Below, piece by piece: positions 1-10,326 of a stretch of 64,000 bases of DNA. Each line of letters begins with the position of its first letter. Position 1 is the first letter of the stretch. A program made the translations under genes and the position numbers. The DNA is taken from contig OZ038316.1 in NCBI GenBank assembly GCA_964035775.1, positions 32,546,576 to 32,610,575 of the forward strand, in the 5' to 3' direction. This DNA is from Osedax frankpressi (taxonomy: Eukaryota; Annelida; Polychaeta; Sabellida; Siboglinidae). The notes under the pieces are model-generated. The model was given only the letters and a program-made list of their open reading frames with translations. It was not told the DNA's origin and searched no databases.

Positions 1-453
1 GTTCGAGGATTTTGCAATCGCATAACATCGTGTTTTTAACGGATTCGTAAGACTTTAATTGCGCAATCTGTAAGTCGAGAGAAGCCATTCATGTGTTTTA
101 TAGTCGATGAGCATTGATTTTCTTATTAAGTGTTAATACTCTTTATTTATACAGACCTCGCATCTGGGTATTTTTTGAAATTGTTTATTTTGAGGCCTAT
201 GAAATAATAAACATTGAAAATGTTGTAGTTTGCAACTAGAAAAGAAATAAATCTCATATTGAAATAAATAAAATGAAATGTTTAATTTTCAGATTTTATT
301 AATGTAATTAATAAAAATAGTGATAAAATTTGCGTATCACATTTCCTATTTATTTGTTACACGTATGAAATATTGGTAAATTAGAAAATTAAGTAATTGG
401 TTGTAAAACAAATGTAAACTTCTAGATTGCTACGGACGCGGCCAACTAATTAC
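1..453. other. AT-rich intron sequence
   Basis: AT-rich, with no frame I can support on either strand. It should be REV3L intron following the donor at 453, continuing off the left edge. Confidence 0.6.
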
Positions 454-989
454 CTATTCGGTTGGCGTACGATATCGCGGACGCAGACGCAGGTGTCGAG
501 TCGGGCGTATTTCGAAGCCAAGCTTTCGACGGGTGTCTCTGCTCGTCGACGTGCGTCGACGGCTTCTCGACTCGGCGGCAGGATTACGGGCGTCAAATTC
601 GCGACCGGCGAACGCATAATCGACGTAGCATCCGATTGGTCGACGACGCCGGCAATCGGGAGAATATCGACGCGTCGCGAACCCGACGCGCGGCTACGAT
701 TGGCCGCGCGGCCACGATTGGCTCCTCCTCTTTTCGACTTCCTCTTTTCGACGGGCGCAACAAGCCGACCGGTCAACGTAATTTGTCGTTTCTGACGCGA
801 CGTCGACGCGCAATCGTCGAATCCACCGTCGAATTGTTGCAAATCTTCAGTTGGTGAGTCGTAGGCTCCGTCGAGTTGAGAGAGAGCTTCGTCGCCATCG
901 CCGTCGCTGTACAGAGTGGCGTTCATCGCCGTGGCAACCATATCGTTAGGACCGCTGGGTGCAATGATTGGAGGAGGCCGCGAGTGTTT
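454..989 (-). CDS. REV3L: REV3L internal exon with REV7-binding motif
   Basis: Open for about 178 codons, from acceptor CCAATAG (phase 0) or the alternative CACCCAG at 955-956 (phase 2), to donor AG|GTAATT. Contents in order: RPPPIIAPSGPNDMVATA; SQLDGAYDSP and LQQFDGGFDD (QLDG-type motifs at 867-878 and 825-836); a basic stretch (EKRKSKRGG); and NLTPVILPPSREAV (564-599 core), which matches the human REV3L motif ILKPLMSPPSREEI that is held by the REV7 safety belt. Human REV3L has this motif shortly before the exonuclease/polymerase region. GC- and CpG-rich. Confidence 0.8.
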
Positions 990-1024
990 CTATTGGATGG
1001 AGATAAGGTTGATAGAGGAGATAA

Positions 1025-1375
1025 GGGGAGGGGAGATAAGGGGAGGGGAGGGGAGGGGAGGGGAGGGGAGGGGAGGGGAGGGGAGGGGAGCGGAGGGGAG
1101 GGGAGGGGAGGGGAGGGGAGGGGAGGGGAGGGGAGGGGAGGGGAGGGGAGGGGAGGGGAGGGGAGGGGAGGGGAGGGGAGGGGAGGGGAGGGGAGGGGAG
1201 GGGAGGGGAGGGGAGGGGAGGGGAGGGGAGGGGAGGGGAGGGGAGGGGAGGGAGGGGAGGGGAGGGGAGGGGAGGGAGGGGAGGGGAGGGGAGGGGAGGG
1301 GAGGGGAGGGGGAGGGGAGGGGAGGGGAGGGGAGGGGAGGGGAGGGGAGGGGAGGGGAGGGGAGGGAGGGGAGGG
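1025..1375. repeat. GGGGA pentanucleotide array
   Basis: About 70 copies of GGGGA with a few shortened GGGA units and one substitution near 1090. On the REV3L sense strand it is a 350-base TCCCC pyrimidine tract lying about 35 bases upstream of the acceptor at 990-991, so it may serve as an oversized polypyrimidine tract. The plus strand has strong G-quadruplex potential. Confidence 0.97.
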
Positions 1376-2165
1376 TGGTTAACCTGGGAGGAGTAGTGCA
1401 TCAAAATGCCATCATCCTCTATTTCTGAGGTTTGTAAAGTAGATTTATTGTAGATGCGCACCTGAAATTAAAAAATTGATAATTTAGAAATTTGATGATG
1501 ATTACAATTTTGAGAAATATTATTTCTAATGAACAACTTTAATGTTGTTGATATTAAAGTCTAGAAATTCTGCATTCATTTAATAATAGTCTTATATTAC
1601 ATATGTAACAATTAAACATGTTTAGTAGCAAGTAAACAAATTGTGAATGTCTAATTCGGTTTTATTACTAGTAATAATGATTTTAGATTTTATAATTATA
1701 TAAAAACGGTACATTAAAAAATGAAAAGAATATTATATAATTAAATTATTAAAATAAGTGAATTTTTCATTATTACAATATAATTATAATCTATCTACAT
1801 TAATTTGACAATAAGATGTAAAGATGTTTTTATTAAAACTAAATCTACCTCGTTTATAATATAAACAAGTGAATATAGGTGAGGTGTGAATTTCTCCTTA
1901 ATAATTAAAATGTTGTATTTCTGATTCTGTTGGACAATAAATATATTAAAATATTTTGGTACTTGGTATTACAATTATCCAAAGTTTATATAGTAAATAA
2001 AAGATTGCCTGTTGTATATAGATTTATTATTGATTGACAGTAGCATTAAGTTATTCGCAGATAAACAATCTTAAAAATATGATCCACCGAATTTTATTAA
2101 AAAATAGGATATTTTCTCAATACTTCATCTGCACATGGGATAATAAATCGAACCAACATCTTTAC
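1376..2165. other. AT-rich intron, nothing recognised
   Basis: Plain AT-rich sequence between the GGGGA array and the candidate exon at 2166-2250. I see no coding frame, RNA gene or clear mobile element. Confidence 0.5.
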
Positions 2166-2250
2166 AGGGAAATTAGTGAACCCCGAGATGTACTTTAGAA
2201 CTTTCTTATAACCATAAATAGCCATTCTTGCCTCGGCGTTTACGTAATAG
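2166..2250 (-). CDS. Candidate exon between the recognised REV3L blocks
   Basis: In an otherwise AT-rich stretch, acceptor GCATATAG and donor CCT|GTAAAG bound a frame YYVNAEARMAIYGYKKVLKY then ISGFTNFP; the frame stays open beyond the donor for a further 20 codons (MLVRFIIPCADEVLRKYPIF). Phase 2 in, phase 0 out, and phase 0 fits the acceptor of the 454-989 exon. No family recognised; could also be a retained coding fragment of another gene. Confidence 0.33.
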
Positions 2251-2372
2251 CTATATGCATTTAATTGTATCAATTTCTATCTTTTTCTAATAAATTCATT
2301 TATCGCTAGAATTGCAAAAGAGACTTATTCGCAAAGGTGTCAAATAAAAACGAGACTTTGGCTTGGAAGAGA

Positions 2373-4386
2373 AGATATCTCAGGGTATCTCAAGATATCT
2401 CAAGATATCTCAGGGTATCTCAAGATATCTCAGGGTATCTCAAGATATCTCATGGTATCTCAAGATATCTCAGGGTATCTCAAGATATCTCAGGGTATCT
2501 CAAGATATCTCAGGGTATCTCAAGATATCTCAGGGTATCTCAAGATATCTCAGAGTATCTCAAGATATCTCAGGGTATCTCAAGATATCTCAGGGTATCT
2601 CAAGATATCTCAGGGTATCTCAAGATATCTCAGGGTATCTCAAGATATCTCAGGGTATCTCAAGATATCTCAGGGTATCTCAAGATAGCTCAGGGTATCT
2701 CAAGATATCTCAGGGTATCTCAAGATAGCTCAGGGTATCTCAAGATATCTCAGGGTATCTCAAGATATCTCAGGGTATCTCAAGATATCTCAGAGTATCT
2801 CAAGATATCTCAGGGTATCTCAAGATAGCTCAGGGTATCTCAAGATATCTCAGAGTATCTCAAGATATCTCAGGGTATCTCAAGATATCTCAGGGTATCT
2901 CAAGATATCTCAGGGTATCTCAAGATATCTCAGGGTATCTCAAGGTATCTCAGGGTATCTCAAGATATCTCAGGGTATCTCAAGATATCTCAGGGTATCT
3001 CAAGATATCTCAGGGTATCTCTAGATATCTCAAGATATCTCAGGGTATCTCAAGATATCTCAGGGTATCTCAAGATATCTCAGGGTATCTCAAGATATCT
3101 CAGGGTATCTCAAGATATCTCAGGGTATCTCAAGATATCTCAGGGTATCTCAAGATATCTCAGGGTATCTCAAGATATCTCAGGGTATCTCAAGATATCT
3201 CAGGGTATCTCAAGATATCTCAGGGTATCTCAAGATATCTCAGGGTATCTCAAGATATCTCAGGGTATCTCAAGATAGCTCAAGGTATCTAAAGATATCT
3301 CAGGGTATCTCAAGATATCTCAAGGTATCTCAAGATATCTCAGGGTATCTCAAGATATCTCAGGGTATCTCAAGATATCTCAGGGTATCTCAAGATATCT
3401 CAGGGTATCTCAAGATATCTCAGGGTATCTCAAGATATCTCATGGTATCTCAAGATATCTCAGGGTATCTCAAGATATCTCAGGGTATCTCAAGGTATCT
3501 CAGGGTATCTCAAGATATCTCTGGGTATCTCAAGATATCTCAGGGTATCTCAAGATATCTCAGGGTATCTCAAGATATCTCAGGGTATCTCAAGATATCT
3601 CAGGGTATCTCAAGATATCTCAGGGTATCTCAAGATAGCTCAGGGTATCTCAAGATATCTCAGAGTATTTCAAGATATCTCAGGGTATCTCAAGATATCT
3701 CAGGGTATCTCAAGATATCTCAGAGTATCTCAAGATATCTCAGAGTATCTCAAGATATCTCAGGGTATCTAAAGATATCTCAGGGTATCTCAAGATATCT
3801 CAGGGTATCTCAAGATATCTCAGGGTATCTCAAGATAGCTCAAGGTATCTAAAGATATCTCAGGGTATCTCAAGATATCTCAAGGTATCTCAAGATATCT
3901 CAGGGTATCTCAAGATATCTCAGGGTATCTCAAGATATCTCAGGGTATCTCAAGATATCTCAGGGTATCTCAAGATATCTCAGGGTATCTCAAGATATCT
4001 CATGGTATCTCAAGATATCTCAGGGTATCTCAAGATATCTCAGGGTATCTCAAGGTATCTCAGGGTATCTCAAGATATCTCTGGGTATCTCAAGATATCT
4101 CAGGGTATCTCAAGATATCTCAGGGTATCTCAAGATATCTCAGGGTATCTCAAGATATCTCAGGGTATCTCAAGATATCTCAGGGTATCTCAAGATATCT
4201 CAGGGTATCTCAAGATAGCTCAGGGTATCTCAAGATAGCTCAGGGTATCTCAAGATATCTCAGAGTATTTCAAGATATCTCAGGGTATCTCAAGATATCT
4301 CAGGGTATCTCAAGATATCTCAGAGTATCTCAAGATATCTCAGAGTATCTCAAGATATCTCAGAGTATCTCAAGATATCTCAGAGT
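2373..4386. repeat. 20-bp GATATCTCAGGGTATCTCAA array
   Basis: About 100 copies built of two related 10-mers (GATATCTCAG and GGTATCTCAA). Variants (GATAGCT, CAGAGT, AAGGTATCTA) recur in the same order 560 bp apart, for example at 3271 and 3831, showing a block duplication of 28 units. Open frames across it (YLKISQGISR type) follow from the repeat and are not genes. Confidence 0.97.
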
Positions 4387-5519
4387 AGATGTCATGCACC
4401 TCTCCTTTCTAACTAAAATGGCAATTTGTATCGATTTCAAACTTCTTATTGTTGATAATAGAAATAGAATTATGTCATTTTTTACGGGTATTTATTTATT
4501 TATTTGTTTGTAAATATTAAGTTTCTTTCCTATAATGCGGACTTCCATCGAGGTCAGCAATTGTTTCTATATGTTTGTGTAAAACGTCATTTAACTGGTC
4601 AAGAAAAGCATTGGCAGAATCGCAAATTATTTTGTTGTTCATTTAAAAAAAAATGTTCTTTTGGTCTTATAAAAATGTACAAGATATTAGTATTTTTTTA
4701 TTAATTTACAATAATATCATTTAGTTTCGCAAGTTTTTGATTTGGATTGCTTAAAAATGATAATCTTAGAAAGTGAATCATGATGATATAATATAGAAAG
4801 TGAATCATGATGATATAATATAACTAGTATATCATCATTGCTTAAATGGTAAACATAAGCAATACGCTTTACCGATAGAAAACTCTACAATATCAATAGA
4901 TTACTGAAAATAAGAATCAGAAACACTTCATTTTATTTCATCTACTGATTACTTAATCAAAGGAGAGACGTAAGACAGTGAACCCAGAATTTACTGCGAA
5001 GTTTAAGTTTTCACTCTTCGGATGGTTGCTCCAAACCTCTCCCATTTTCTTTTACTTAAATTAAACTCGACGGAATTTGAAAAACAATTTTATAGTTAGA
5101 TTTTTTTTAACATTTAAATATTTTTTGATAACATTTAAATCTTAATTTACAATAAATATAATACCAACTAAAAAGTTAACATCTGAAAAATACAATCTAA
5201 ACGAATTTCGTTTGTATTATTGACCTCATTTTGTTTGTTCATTAAATCATTTGCGAATCCCTTGACAATATCTTTTGTGCTTATGATTTTTTCATTGATA
5301 TTCATGCATAACTCATCTGGAACGGATTTAAAGTTACATAGAATTAGATAGATTTAGATAGAATTAGATAGAATTCCATAGAATTAGATAGAATTAGATA
5401 AAATTCCATAGAATTCCAGAGGTCAGTATTATAATAGATATATTATCTTATGTGTAGTATTGGATGAGCATATAGATTAATAAAGCAAATGGGTAATTTG
5501 AACTTATCGGTAAACTAAC
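4387..5519. other. Mostly AT-rich, with short direct repeats
   Basis: Besides the unassigned ORF at 4517-4642 it contains a perfect two-copy repeat of about 28 bp (AGAAAGTGAATCATGATGAT..., 4769-4824) and a short AGATAGAATT/CCATAGAATT repeat (5340-5420). A minus-strand frame at about 4950-5045 (MGEVWSNHPKSENLNFA) ends at a plausible donor but has no convincing acceptor. Confidence 0.5.
4517..4642 (-). CDS. Unassigned 41-residue ORF, possible exon
   Basis: A minus-strand frame MNNKIICDSANAFLDQLNDV, LHKHIETIADLDGSPHYRKE, T, stop. A strong internal acceptor (TTCTTGACCAG, exon from 4594) starts LNDVLHKHIETIADLDG. No good donor follows, so it would have to be a terminal exon. It may belong to REV3L, to a fragment of another gene or be chance; not recognised. 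Confidence 0.25.
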   Translation of the reverse strand: MNNKIICDSANAFLDQLNDVLHKHIETIADLDGSPHYRKET

Positions 5520-5585
5520 ATTGTTTTTCCATCAGGCTATTGTTATCGGAGCTGGTGGAAGCTACTGCGGTGATATCCGTGAGAT
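5520..5585 (-). CDS. REV3L: REV3L coding exon 19 (possible, 66 bp)
   Basis: Acceptor CGAATGCAG; encodes LTDITAVASTSSDNNSLMEK then Q, donor T|GTTAGT, phase 1 in and out. No family similarity recognised. Plus-strand reading of the same bases is also open with good splice signals, so strand is uncertain; the minus reading is preferred because it continues the phase series of the surrounding gene. Confidence 0.48.
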
Positions 5586-5661
5586 CTGCATTCGAGTGCA
5601 AGACGGTAAAGTAGAATAAGCAAATATCATTGTCTACACATTACATAATGAATTGTAACTC

Positions 5662-6152
5662 GTAAACTAATTTAGATAAACTAATTTAGATAAACTAATT
5701 TAGATAAACTTATTTAGATAAACTTATTTAGATAAACTAATTTAGATAAACTTATCTAGATAAACTTATTTAGATAAACTTATTTAGATAAACTTATTTA
5801 GATAAACTTATTTAGATAAACTTATTTAGATAAACTTATTTAGATAAACTTATTTAGATAAACTTATTTAGATAAACTTATTTAGATAAACTTATTTAGA
5901 TAAACTTATTTAGATAAACTTATTTAGATAAACTTATTTAGATAAACTTATTTAGATAAACTTATTTAGATAAACTTATTTAGATAAACTTATTTAGATA
6001 AACTTATTTAGATAAACTTATTTAGATAAACTTATTTAGATAAACTTATTTAGATAAACTTATTTAGATAAACTTATTTAGATAAACTTATTTAGATAAA
6101 CTAATTTAGATAAACTAATTTAGATAAACTAATTTAGATAAACTTATTTACA
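5662..6152. repeat. 14-bp TTTAGATAAACTTA array
   Basis: About 35 copies, nearly uniform in the middle, with ACTAA variants at both ends. It fills the intron between the exons at 5520-5585 and 6158-6208, reaching within about 5 bases of the donor. The donor sequence itself (AAGGTTTATG) resembles the repeat unit read on the minus strand (AAGTTTATC). Confidence 0.97.
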
Positions 6153-6157
6153 TAAAC

Positions 6158-6208
6158 CTTGACTACAAATAGGATCTTGGTACGGGGAATCAGTCAACCT
6201 ATACGGAG
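6158..6208 (-). CDS. REV3L: REV3L coding exon 18 (possible, 51 bp)
   Basis: A very strong acceptor (pyrimidine-rich tract ending ATTCACAG) precedes a 51-base frame reading PYRLTDSPYQDPICSQ, with donor G|GTTTAT; phase 1 in and out, as required. The same bases can be read as a plus-strand exon (see rejected items). The 14-bp minisatellite of the next intron begins about 5 bases past the donor. Confidence 0.5.
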
Positions 6209-6631
6209 CTGTGAATTTGCACAAAACGGAATCAGAATCGTTTTAGTTTAATTCGCATAGAAATGAACGGATGTTAAACCAATAATGAGATTGCCTACGA
6301 AGCGAAACTTTTGGGGATTGACGGTCTATAGAGAATTAGAACAAAATATTGAAAAATTCATTAACTTTGTTAATGAATTATAAGCTGTTTTTTTATAAAA
6401 GTGTTTTTAAACAATGTGATTTCTAATATTTAATAAATTGAATGTGAATAAATTATTGAAATGGAATATTCTAGAAGAATATTAATGTATATTTATATAA
6501 TAGACTTTGTATATAATGAATATATTATTTAAGTAAATGCAGTCGTTTTATTTTCTATAAATTCTAATTTTTATTGTTTTTATTAATATAATCACAGTTC
6601 TCATTTGGAGTGCGATGAAAAAGGATCAGAG

Positions 6632-8328
6632 ATAGTGAGAGAAAGAGTGAGAGAAAGGGTGAGAGAAAGGGAGAGAGAAAGTGAGTGATAAAGGGAGAGA
6701 GAGAAAGGGAGTGAGAGAAAGGGAGAGAGAAAGGGAGTGAGAGAAAGGGAGTGAGAAAGGGAGTGGGAGAAGGGGAGAGAGAAAGGGAGTGAGAAAGGGA
6801 GAGAGAAAGGGAGTGAGAGAAAGGGAGTGAGAAAGGGAGTGAGAGAAGGGGAGAGAGAAAGGGAGTGAGAAAGGGAGAGAGAAAGGGAGTGAGAGAAAGG
6901 GAGTGAGAGAAAGGGAGTGAGAGAAAGGGAGTGAGAAATGGTGAGAGAAAGGGAGTGAGAGAAGGGGAGTGAGAGAAAGGGTGAGAGAAAGGGAGAGAGA
7001 GAAAGGGAGAGAGAAAGGGAGAGAGAAAGGGAGTGGGAGAAGGGGAGAGAGAAAGGGAGTGAGAAAGGGAGTGAGAGAAGGGGAGTGAGAGAAAGGGTGA
7101 GAGAAAGGGAGAGAGAAAGTGAGTGATAAAGGGAGAGAGAGAAAGGGAGTGAGAGAAAGGGAGAGAGAAAGGGAGTGAGAGAAAGGGAGTGAGAAAGGGA
7201 GAGAGAGAAAGGGAGTGAGAGAAAGGGAGAGAGAAAGGGAGTGAGAGAAAGAGTGAGAGAAAGAGAGAGAGAAAGGGAGTGAGAGTGAGAGAAAGGGTGA
7301 GAGAAAGGGAGTGAGAGAAAGGGAGAGAGAAAGGGAGTGAGAGAAAGGGAGTGAGAGAAAGGGAGTGAGAAAGGGAGTGGGAGAAGGGGAGAGAGAAAGG
7401 GAGTGAGAAAGGGAGAGAGAAAGGGAGTGAGAGAAAGGGAGTGAGAGAAAGGGAGTGGGAGAAAGGGAGTGAGAAATGGTGAGAGAAAGAGTGAGAGAAA
7501 GGGAGTGAGAGAAGGGGAGTGAGAGAAAGGGTGAGAGAAAGGGAGAGAGAGAAAGGGAGAGAGAAAGGGAGAGAGAAAGGGAGTGAGAGAAGGGAGAGAG
7601 AAAGGGAGTGAGAGAAGGGGAGTGAGAGAAAGGGTGAGAGAAAGGGAGAGAGAAAGTGAGTGATAAAGGGAGAGAGAGAAAGGGAGTGAGAGAAAGGGAG
7701 AGAGAAAGGGAGTGAGAGAAAGGGAGTGAGAAAGGGAGAGAGAGAAAGGGAGTGAGAGAAAGGGAGAGAGAAAGGGAGTGAGAGAAAGAGTGAGAGAAAG
7801 AGAGAGAGAAAGGGAGTGAGAGTGAGAGAAAGGGTGAGAGAAAGGGAGTGAGAGAAAGGGAGAGAGAAAGGGAGTGAGAGAAAGGGAGTGAGAAAGGGAG
7901 TGGGAGAAGGGGAGAGAGAAAGGGAGTGAGAAAGGGAGTGAGAAAGGGAGAGAGAAAGGGAGTGAGAGAAAGGGAGTGAGAGAAAGGGAGTGAGAGAAAG
8001 GGAGAGAGAAAGGGAGTGAGAGAAGGGAGAGAGAAAGGGAGTGAGAGAAGGGGAGTGAGAGAAAGGGTGAGAGAAAGGGAGAGAGAGAAAGGGAGAGAGA
8101 AAGGGAGAGAGAAAGGGAGTGAGAAAGGGAGTGAGAGAAAGGGAGTGAGAGAAAGGGAGTGAGAAAGGGAGTGGGAGAAGGGGAGAGAGAAAGGGAGTGA
8201 GAAATGGTGAGAGAAAGAGTGAGAGAAAGGGAGTGAGAGAAAGTGAGTGATAAAGGGAGAGAGAGAAAGGGAGAGAGAGAAAGGGAGAGAGAAAGGGAGA
8301 GAGAAAGGGAGTGAGAAAGGGAGTGATA
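6632..8328. repeat. 1.7 kb polypurine array (GAGAGAAAGGGAGT type)
   Basis: Almost pure purine on the plus strand: irregular mixtures of GAGAGAAAGG and GAGTGAGAAA units. Two long segments repeat about 537 bp apart (AAGTGAGTGATAAA at 7117 and 7654; AGAGAGAGAAAGG at 7264 and 7801). Minus-strand open frames up to 632 residues (SLPFSLPFSHSL type) come from the pyrimidine tract and are not supported as genes. Confidence 0.97.
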
Positions 8329-8332
8329 GTAC

Positions 8333-8431
8333 CTCGTAAAATGTTTCGGCCATAAGGGATGCCGAGACCTCTGTTCAGGTTGCCCCTTCGTGCCTTCTGT
8401 ACACAACCTCGCACCTCGGGTTCAACGCTGC
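8333..8431 (-). CDS. REV3L: REV3L coding exon 17 (probable)
   Basis: Acceptor GGATACAG; encodes SVEPEVRGCVQKARRGNLNR then GLGIPYGRNILR, donor G|GTACTA, phase 1 in and out. The frame is also open upstream (VVEVQEGRMYLDTG), so a longer exon cannot be excluded, but the longer acceptors break phase with exon 16. A 1.7 kb polypyrimidine (minus-strand) repeat begins within about 4 bases of the donor. Confidence 0.62.
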
Positions 8432-8991
8432 CTGTATCCAGGTACATGCGACCTTCCTGCACCTCGACAACCTTTAATTGTTGTAGATTAGCCTAGCTAT
8501 ATACAGTACGACTTCTAGAATTTGTAGCTGATAAAATTCTACATAACTACCAAGAAATAGATAATGTTATTATTTTAAATTATCATAATAAATTAGTTAT
8601 AATAAAAAATAAACATCATATATCGTTATAAATAAAATACAATAACACTTGTATTATATAACAATGCTAATTAATTTCGGCAATGAATATAAATTCCATA
8701 GAGAGATAAAAAACATTTCACAGCATTTTCTCAGAACCTTGCGCATATCAATGGTGATGATCTTGCCATTAATCTTCTGACGAGGCAATGAAATCGATGT
8801 CATGGCTGTAACAATGGATGATGTAACAATGTGCCGGATGGATTTGGTTACTGAATGATATGCAACTGTCTAAATCTATTGCATCATCAGATAGCAAACT
8901 ACATAAATATTATAAACTAACTTATACATTTAATGAAGGTTTTTTTACCTTATCGACAGGTTCATTTTTATATAAAATTATAATGTTATTA

Positions 8992-9254
8992 TAATTAACT
9001 ATTTATTGTAATTAACTATTTATTGTAATTAACTATTTATAGTACTTAACTATTTATTGTAATTAACTATTTATTGTAATTAACTATTTATTGTAATTAA
9101 CAATTTATTGTAATTAACTATTTATTGTAATTAACAATTTATTGTAATTAACTATTTATTGTAATTAACAATTTATTGTAATTAACTATTTATTGTAATT
9201 AACAATTTATTGTAATTAACTATTTATTGTAATTAACTATTTATTGTAATTAAA
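8992..9254. repeat. 17-bp ATTAACTATTTATTGTA array
   Basis: About 15 copies, alternating AACTATTTATTG and AACAATTTATTG in the middle, which points to a 34-bp dimer step. Lies in the REV3L intron between the exons at 8333-8431 and 9497-9616. Confidence 0.95.
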
Positions 9255-9321
9255 TAGTGGAAAGCAAGTAGGTTTTAGTAATTGTCACTGTATTGTATAT
9301 AATATGATACCATTATACATT

Positions 9322-9489
9322 ATATAGTAAATAGGGGCATATAGTATATAGTAAATAGGGGGTATACAGTATATAGTAAATAGGGGGCATATAGTATATA
9401 GTAAATAGGGGGTATACAGTATATAGTAAATAGGGGGCATACGGTATATAGTAAATAGGGGGCATATAGTATATAGTAAATAGGGGACA
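9322..9489. repeat. 25-bp array, alternating subtypes
   Basis: About 6.5 copies of a unit with AGTATATAGTAAATAGGGGG. CATATAG and TATACAG subtypes alternate, making a 50-bp dimer. It starts about 8 bases inside the intron from the donor at 9496. Confidence 0.94.
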
Positions 9490-9496
9490 TACAAAC

Positions 9497-9616
9497 CACC
9501 GGATGCAAAAAACGACTTGGTGTTGTCGTTGATATTCTGGTAGTGGAATCCAAAGCGCTTACAAGACCTCGGATTAATGCGAGGGTACTGAGAAGGATTA
9601 GGTTCTTTCCTGAAGC
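9497..9616 (-). CDS. REV3L: REV3L coding exon 16
   Basis: A strong pyrimidine tract ends in two tandem acceptors (TTTCAG GCTTCAG); only the first keeps phase with exon 15. Encodes FRKEPNPSQYPRINPRSCKR, FGFHYQNINDNTKSFFASGG. No similarity to the human protein recognised. The donor G|GTTTGT gives phase 1, and the 25-bp minisatellite of the next intron starts about 8 bases beyond it. Membership in REV3L rests on strand, order and phase. Confidence 0.72.
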
Positions 9617-9850
9617 CTGAAAGCGCGCGGGAGAGAAATTAATAAATTAGAAAATTTGCATCCGATATAGAACTTCGAGGAGAAGAAGTTAATAAATCAA
9701 TTAAGAATTCTATTAAAACAATTCGTTAACGGGGTCTGGGTGCAAGTCGAAATCTCACGAATCCATTCCTTAGTAGCGAGGCACCCTTACACAAATATAT
9801 ACTCAGAACTATACAAAGTATTTACCGTAATAAATCCTAGGCGCTTAAAC

Positions 9851-10290
9851 CTTTCTCATTGAAATGTGTCGTGCCGTCCAACTGAGGAATATATTCGCAG
9901 GAGTCGTTGAAGTCACAGGAGTCGCTGAAGTCACCGGCATCTTCCGTTCCATCGGTCTCGGAGTTATCGGCCATGTTTCCGTCCAGTTGACAAATAGGTT
10001 TTCCAGCAGTAACCGTCCTTTCTAGGGGCCGTCCCGTAGCGTTCTGGCAAATGCGATCGCAATCTATTTCGGCGGAATGTCGTGAGGGTTTTCCTTTCGC
10101 GGCGAGTTTCGTTGGCTGAGGACGTTCGCGGCGACGCCGTACGGTGTCGCCACCAGGTGGTGGCGGCGGCGGCGTCGTGCAGCCGTCGAGTTGGCAGATG
10201 AAATCGTCTTCCTCGCGCGTATTGCTCTCCCAGAGGTTGTCGTCGTCATCGTCGTCGTTTCCGTGGTAATCACAAGTTAGAGTGGAGTTG
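9851..10290 (-). CDS. REV3L: REV3L coding exon 15 (QLDG-rich, 440 bp)
   Basis: The largest complete exon. After acceptor ACCGTAG it encodes an acidic run (YHGNDDDDDDNLWE), FICQLDGCTT, a proline run and basic stretch (PPPPPPGGDTVRRRRERP), PICQLDGNM, an acidic FSDSCDFNDSCEY and finally IPQLDGTTHFNEK. Human REV3L has one SIPQLDGTADE at the equivalent place. The three QLDG copies are at 10182-10193, 9979-9990 and 9873-9884. The donor G|GTTTAA gives phase 1. Strongly GC-rich, probably disordered. Confidence 0.85.
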
Positions 10291-10326
10291 CTACGGTTAC
10301 ACCATGAGAAATCAGTTAAAGCAGAG

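Noticed and set aside
427-857. Two plus-strand frames of 122-131 codons
   Set aside because: Shadows of the GC-rich minus-strand REV3L exon, which has the conserved motifs and splice sites.
876-1461. Gly/Glu/Arg repeat proteins across the GGGGA array
   Set aside because: Pentanucleotide artefacts overlapping the real antisense REV3L exon.
4504-4704. Plus-strand 66-codon frame
   Set aside because: No splice or family support; the minus strand here has the better coding-like frame.
5535-6246. Plus-strand two-exon gene end (acceptor TTTTTCCATCAG, donor G|GTAAAG, then GSWYGESVNLYG to a stop)
   Set aside because: Phases and signals fit, but no family is recognised, no upstream plus-strand exon was found, and the minus reading continues an established phase series; kept only as a finding.
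6564-8462. Minus-strand open frames of 575-632 residues rich in S, L, F and P
   Set aside because: They are translations of the polypyrimidine array in three frames at once; only the unique end (8333-8431) is treated as a possible exon.
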